37,691 bases of DNA, taken from a virus. The translations under genes and the position numbers were made by a program. Position 1 is the first letter of the stretch; each line of letters starts with the position of its first letter. Shown here piece after piece: positions 35,701 through 37,691 of this stretch. Below the pieces are notes generated by a model, which was given only the letters and a program-made list of their open reading frames with translations, did not search any database and was not told where the DNA came from. The DNA lies in IMG/VR virus record IMGVR_UViG_3300008114_000073, positions 1 through 37,691 of that record. The stretch is one strand, 5' to 3'.

Positions 35701-37057
35701 TATAATTTAATGTAGGTATTGCGTATTTATTACCTTTACCGCTACCATCATCTGTACATAATAAATCAACTATTATCCCATTTTGTGAATATGCATATAT
35801 TTCAGTATCAGTTAATGTTTCAGTATCTTCATTATCTATCAAATAAGCTGGTACATAACCAGTTCTAAACTGATTTATTTCTGCTAATGGGTCATCATAA
35901 ATAGAAGTACCATTCCTACTAGCTTTTACGTTTTCTAATAACGCAAATAACTGACCTTTACCAGTCGTTTTTAATAATTCGTTAGCTCTAGTTATATTAT
36001 CAATTTCACCAGTCTCAGATTGAAAAATAGAGCCAGCTGGATTCATATAACTTCTAGGTAAAGAAAACCCTAATATTGTCGCTGCTGCGTCTAAGGTACG
36101 AGTAAATCCACCTTCTGGTATTGTTATTTTATAACTTGGTCTAAAACCAGCAAGTCCTTGTCCTTTTAATAAACTATATACGTTTTCTTTTAGATTTAAC
36201 CCACCTAAAACAGATTCTTGAACGTTAAACGCTGCATTATTTGTTAACGCTAATAATAATTGCTGACCACCTATTTGACCTAATTTAGTGTCTTGTAAAT
36301 TACCAGTAGCACCTAACACTCTACCAGCTAAAGAAGACCTAACGTCATAATTACTAACTAAACCATTTTGAGAAATTCCAACTCCTTGTCCAGTAACTAA
36401 ACTACCAATTAAATCAGCAGTTTGATTTGATGACGGATTACCTTGATTATTAAATATTAAATTACCATTAGCGTCAATATAACCTTTTTTAGTGTCTTTA
36501 TTTTCAAATGGTTTTGGTTGTTCAGAATATTTTTGAGCTGAATCAATTTGTTTATCAGCGTCATAATAAAGATTATTAAATAAATTATCGTTCTTATAAG
36601 CGGCTACTGATGTTTTGCTAAATATTCCATATTGGTCTATAACTGAATTTGGGTAATTAGGATAAGTACCCCATTTTTTATAATCAGTTGTATTCACATT
36701 ACCAAAATCAACAAATTTTTGAATAGCAACATAAGGTACTATATCATATGGTGTTGCAGTATTTGGCACTTGAGAATCAGCTTTGAATGTATTAGCAAAT
36801 GTAACTTGATTTTTATATGTAATACCATCAGTAACTATATCAGCTAATTTTGGTGAATTTGGGTTGAATAAATCAGTTATTGGTTCACCAATTTTAACAG
36901 TTGTTGGTGCTTTTGATAAAGCGCTTGGGTATTTTGGCCCTAAATTTTGAACCAATAACCAGTCACGAATATTAAGTGATTGACCCATAATACTGTTTAT
37001 CGTATTACGGTTACTAGGTGTTGGTGACGCTGTATTATATGTAGGATATAAAGGCAT
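32765..37057 (-). CDS. Large baseplate protein with OmpA-like (peptidoglycan-binding) domain
   Basis: 1430 aa from the ATG at 37057. A long N-terminal region is rich in Asn and Thr. Around 689-740 a stretch (RGRIMWFPPYDINFSESSSV, FIGRGEPVYTYNNTERSGQL, FKVVVDH) resembles baseplate/hub proteins of contractile tails that join tube and LysM proteins. Residues about 805-1040 look like an OmpA C-terminal-type domain: first strand MQVFFPNDNANLDG, the motif VKIIGYASDQGNDTPNAKLA-KDRATYIKNIL in place of GHTDS-x-G-x4-N-x2-LS-x2-RA, and a closing RFVDIIFEF strand. This domain has two CxxC pairs (KCKHC and ECHICP). OmpA-like domains bind peptidoglycan, so it may hold the tail to the cell wall for the neighbouring hydrolases. 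The rest is beta-rich structural sequence. Confidence 0.82.
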   Translation of the reverse strand: MPLYPTYNTASPTPSNRNTINSIMGQSLNIRDWLLVQNLGPKYPSALSKAPTTVKIGEPITDLFNPNSPKLADIVTDGITYKNQVTFANTFKADSQVPNTATPYDIVPYVAIQKFVDFGNVNTTDYKKWGTYPNYPNSVIDQYGIFSKTSVAAYKNDNLFNNLYYDADKQIDSAQKYSEQPKPFENKDTKKGYIDANGNLIFNNQGNPSSNQTADLIGSLVTGQGVGISQNGLVSNYDVRSSLAGRVLGATGNLQDTKLGQIGGQQLLLALTNNAAFNVQESVLGGLNLKENVYSLLKGQGLAGFRPSYKITIPEGGFTRTLDAAATILGFSLPRSYMNPAGSIFQSETGEIDNITRANELLKTTGKGQLFALLENVKASRNGTSIYDDPLAEINQFRTGYVPAYLIDNEDTETLTDTEIYAYSQNGIIVDLLCTDDGSGKGNKYAIPTLNYNKKLIEKDFQDFVTKGIDNYEQTDGTLTNTVKHSWVTNEGGLVNSKYDIYHVNNAYEAKPFSDKKKNILTKTQRLFDSNGMKTLVSREGDLTVTSNQTQTANGGGISKGSAVLSSFMYNSNGRYNAVKDIEPEDVYCRAWTTYNRYVTGFDQIRANELFTSDGINAVPFRYNTENSVLEANGHVKVVPYITDNISTYKTDVKKFMFSIENLAWHDERENLPKSEQGPGDLITGKRGRIMWFPPYDINFSESSSVEWESNKFIGRGEPVYTYNNTERSGQLSFKVVVDHSSYMNTFRGEDGPDDNYIASFMAGCIDPSSVWTDKFTLTENVSTVTKEHRTKIPKPRAEKEEEPTKMQVFFPNDNANLDGKFADYENGECEGVPIDYTVNPKGEGCGIPSYRGKYTSRSYWSDSNDFGLNNGGPDAIEAKLMDKTFKGFLSEDAGTTYFQALTEHLKQKCKHCNVKIIGYASDQGNDTPNAKLAKDRATYIKNILVEKVGNNLGLTDAELNKKFVALLSKSKELQAPTTIIKSYIYNGVKKFVNVKVSANECHICPRLEKGEPGGISKAERRVACPVDTIGCKKDRFVDIIFEFDQAAADAEIPDIPDKVEYQDTRITRKIRNKFYNENMFFEYLEKKDNFVFDKIRQKIRHFHPSFHSTTPEGLNQRLTFLLQCTRQGPTLESLGADNLAFGRPPVCILRIGDFYHTKIVIDNISFDYEPLVWDLNPEGIGVQPMIANVNMSFKFIGGESLYGPINRLQNAVSFNFFANTHVYDGRADVIKNEGGEFSLEMGKTNGYGDSVVEEEKVEDIGGLYQKDQFGNAIPLIQPNAFDDEWESPEELDTTQSDIDKLSNITLKMTGKSIGCVNTDTKEYGSKRFEGNLDLTIEVSSELSKPYTARIIMYSAKNIPFTVGDVINIGVDGVSASLSIDMPFDDFFYNDNKEHSYRYELKIDDMDDFKTPGVVKIKFKNKVLGICTND

Positions 37058-37115
37058 AGTAACTTTATTTTATTATATAAATACTATAATAAACAAAAAT
37101 TATAAAAAATAAATG

Positions 37116-37146
37116 AAAAAAGGGTACCAATAATTGGTACCCTTTA
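37116..37146 (-). terminator. Strong rho-independent terminator after UVR-motif gene
   Basis: On the minus strand AAGGGTACCAA and TTGGTACCCTT pair perfectly around a 3-base loop, followed by TTTTCATTT. It lies about 20 bases after the stop of the UVR-motif gene. The near-symmetric stem with A/T runs on both sides could stop transcription in either direction. The following 58 bases before the 1430-aa gene are A/T-rich and presumably hold its promoter, but no clear consensus is visible. Confidence 0.88.
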
Positions 37147-37166
37147 ATTAAATTATTTATATAAAA

Positions 37167-37658
37167 TTATTTAGTTTCCAACTTTTTAATTGAATCTCTT
37201 AATTTAATAGCTTCTTCAAAGTTTTGAGTTGAAATAGCTTCTTCTAATTGAGAATTTAAAGTAGTTAACTTTTCAGAAACTTTTTCATAATTTTTAATTA
37301 AATCTCTGTATTTAACAGCATCTTCAAAGTTTTGAGTTGAAATAGCTTCTTCTAATTTATTTTGAAGTGTATGTAACTCAGAAGGTGTTTCAACGTTATT
37401 TGTTGATGTAGAATACCAATTATCATTAAAATTAGTTGAAGAAACATATGATGAAGATGTATAAGAACCATCATTTGATGTAAAAGTTGTTTTATACCAC
37501 TTTGAACCATCTTCATTAACGCCACTTTCAGTTTTTGTTGAACCCAATGAAGGTGTTAATTTATTTGTTATTTGATTATAAAATGATTCATATTTTTCTT
37601 TATCAGAAAATAAAGAATCAAATAAATTAAATAATGATTGATTTTTTTTAAAATTCAT
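37167..37658 (-). CDS. Small protein with two tandem UVR (McsA/UvrBC-type) motifs
   Basis: 163 aa from the ATG at 37658. The N-terminal 95 residues are polar and Ser/Thr/Asn-rich, with NDGSYTSSSYVSSTNFNDNW. The C-terminus holds two UVR motifs, residues about 98-126 (LQNKLEEAISTQNFEDAVKY-RDLIK) and 134-162 (LNSQLEEAISTQNFEEAIKL-RDSIK), the pattern L-x6-A-x4-FE-x-A-x2-RD-x-I known from UvrB, UvrC and McsA. These helical hairpins mediate protein-protein contacts; in McsA they serve a Clp protease system. No CxxC zinc fingers as in McsA and no nuclease domain are present, so a docking or adaptor role is more likely than DNA repair. It has its own terminator. The role in the phage is unknown. Confidence 0.82.
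   Translation of the reverse strand: MNFKKNQSLFNLFDSLFSDKEKYESFYNQITNKLTPSLGSTKTESGVNEDGSKWYKTTFTSNDGSYTSSSYVSSTNFNDNWYSTSTNNVETPSELHTLQNKLEEAISTQNFEDAVKYRDLIKNYEKVSEKLTTLNSQLEEAISTQNFEEAIKLRDSIKKLETK
37213..37358. repeat. Near-identical duplication coding the two UVR motifs
   Basis: A stretch of about 37 bases starting at 37213 recurs almost unchanged starting at 37321, a 108-base (36-codon) period. The DNA identity is much higher than needed to keep the protein motif, which suggests a recent in-frame duplication or ongoing gene conversion. Confidence 0.8.
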
Positions 37659-37691
37659 AGTAAATTAATTAATTAAATTATTTATTATTTA

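Noticed and set aside
37076-37083. TATAAATA on the plus strand
   Set aside because: It points away from all genes; nothing on the plus strand follows it. AT-rich DNA gives such matches by chance.
1-37691. tRNA genes, CRISPR arrays, insertion sequences
   Set aside because: No cloverleaf-like GC-rich segment, no regularly spaced direct repeats and no transposase frame were seen on either strand.

Overview
The window looks like part of a large, AT-rich genome of a contractile-tailed (T4-like, myovirus) phage whose host is probably in the phylum Bacteroidota. Every gene I can support lies on the minus strand. T4-type genes are recognisable directly: gp25- and gp6-like baseplate wedge proteins, a gp53/LysM-like baseplate protein, a gp41-like replicative helicase, a T4 RNase H-like flap exonuclease, a UvsX/RecA-like recombinase, a gp32-like single-stranded DNA-binding protein and class Ia ribonucleotide reductase (NrdA and NrdB). 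The host inference rests on three things: start codons are preceded by A/T-rich stretches rather than Shine-Dalgarno sequences, base composition is very AT-rich, and one giant tail protein carries repeats resembling SprB, the gliding adhesin of Flavobacterium. I cannot name the phage.

Read in the direction of transcription (right to left), the window holds the following. (1) 37658-37167: a small protein with two UVR motifs, closed by a strong terminator. (2) 37057-25681: a baseplate/hub block with a 1430-aa baseplate protein carrying an OmpA-like domain, a 106-aa gp53/LysM-like protein, and a 2253-aa hub protein whose C-terminal third carries three apparent enzyme domains (M15-type peptidase, lysozyme-like, alpha/beta hydrolase). 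(3) 25651-23662: four small or medium genes of unknown function, ended by a terminator. (4) 23473-22544: the gp32-like gene, with its own promoter and terminator. (5) 22470-15151: UvsX-like, RNase H-like, an unknown protein, gp41-like helicase, NrdB and NrdA, ended by a terminator. (6) 15025-1: a tail/baseplate block starting at a T4-late-type TATAAATA box, with gp25-like, gp6-like, a small membrane protein, a 1527-aa giant protein, five further proteins taken to be structural, a 45-aa small protein and a gene running off the left edge.

Functionally, the two structural blocks should build the baseplate, hub and host-contact parts of the tail. The hub proteins look equipped to bind peptidoglycan (OmpA-like domain), cut it (peptidase and lysozyme-like domains) and hydrolyse an ester or related bond in the envelope (alpha/beta hydrolase). 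The middle block supplies deoxynucleotides, unwinds and protects DNA, removes primers and recombines. The most unusual content is the three-enzyme hub protein and the 1527-aa protein, which combines a carboxypeptidase-regulatory-like domain, a long membrane-type hydrophobic segment, a cysteine-rich segment and SprB-like repeats. There is no gene-free stretch over 300 bases. I saw no tRNA, CRISPR array or insertion sequence.
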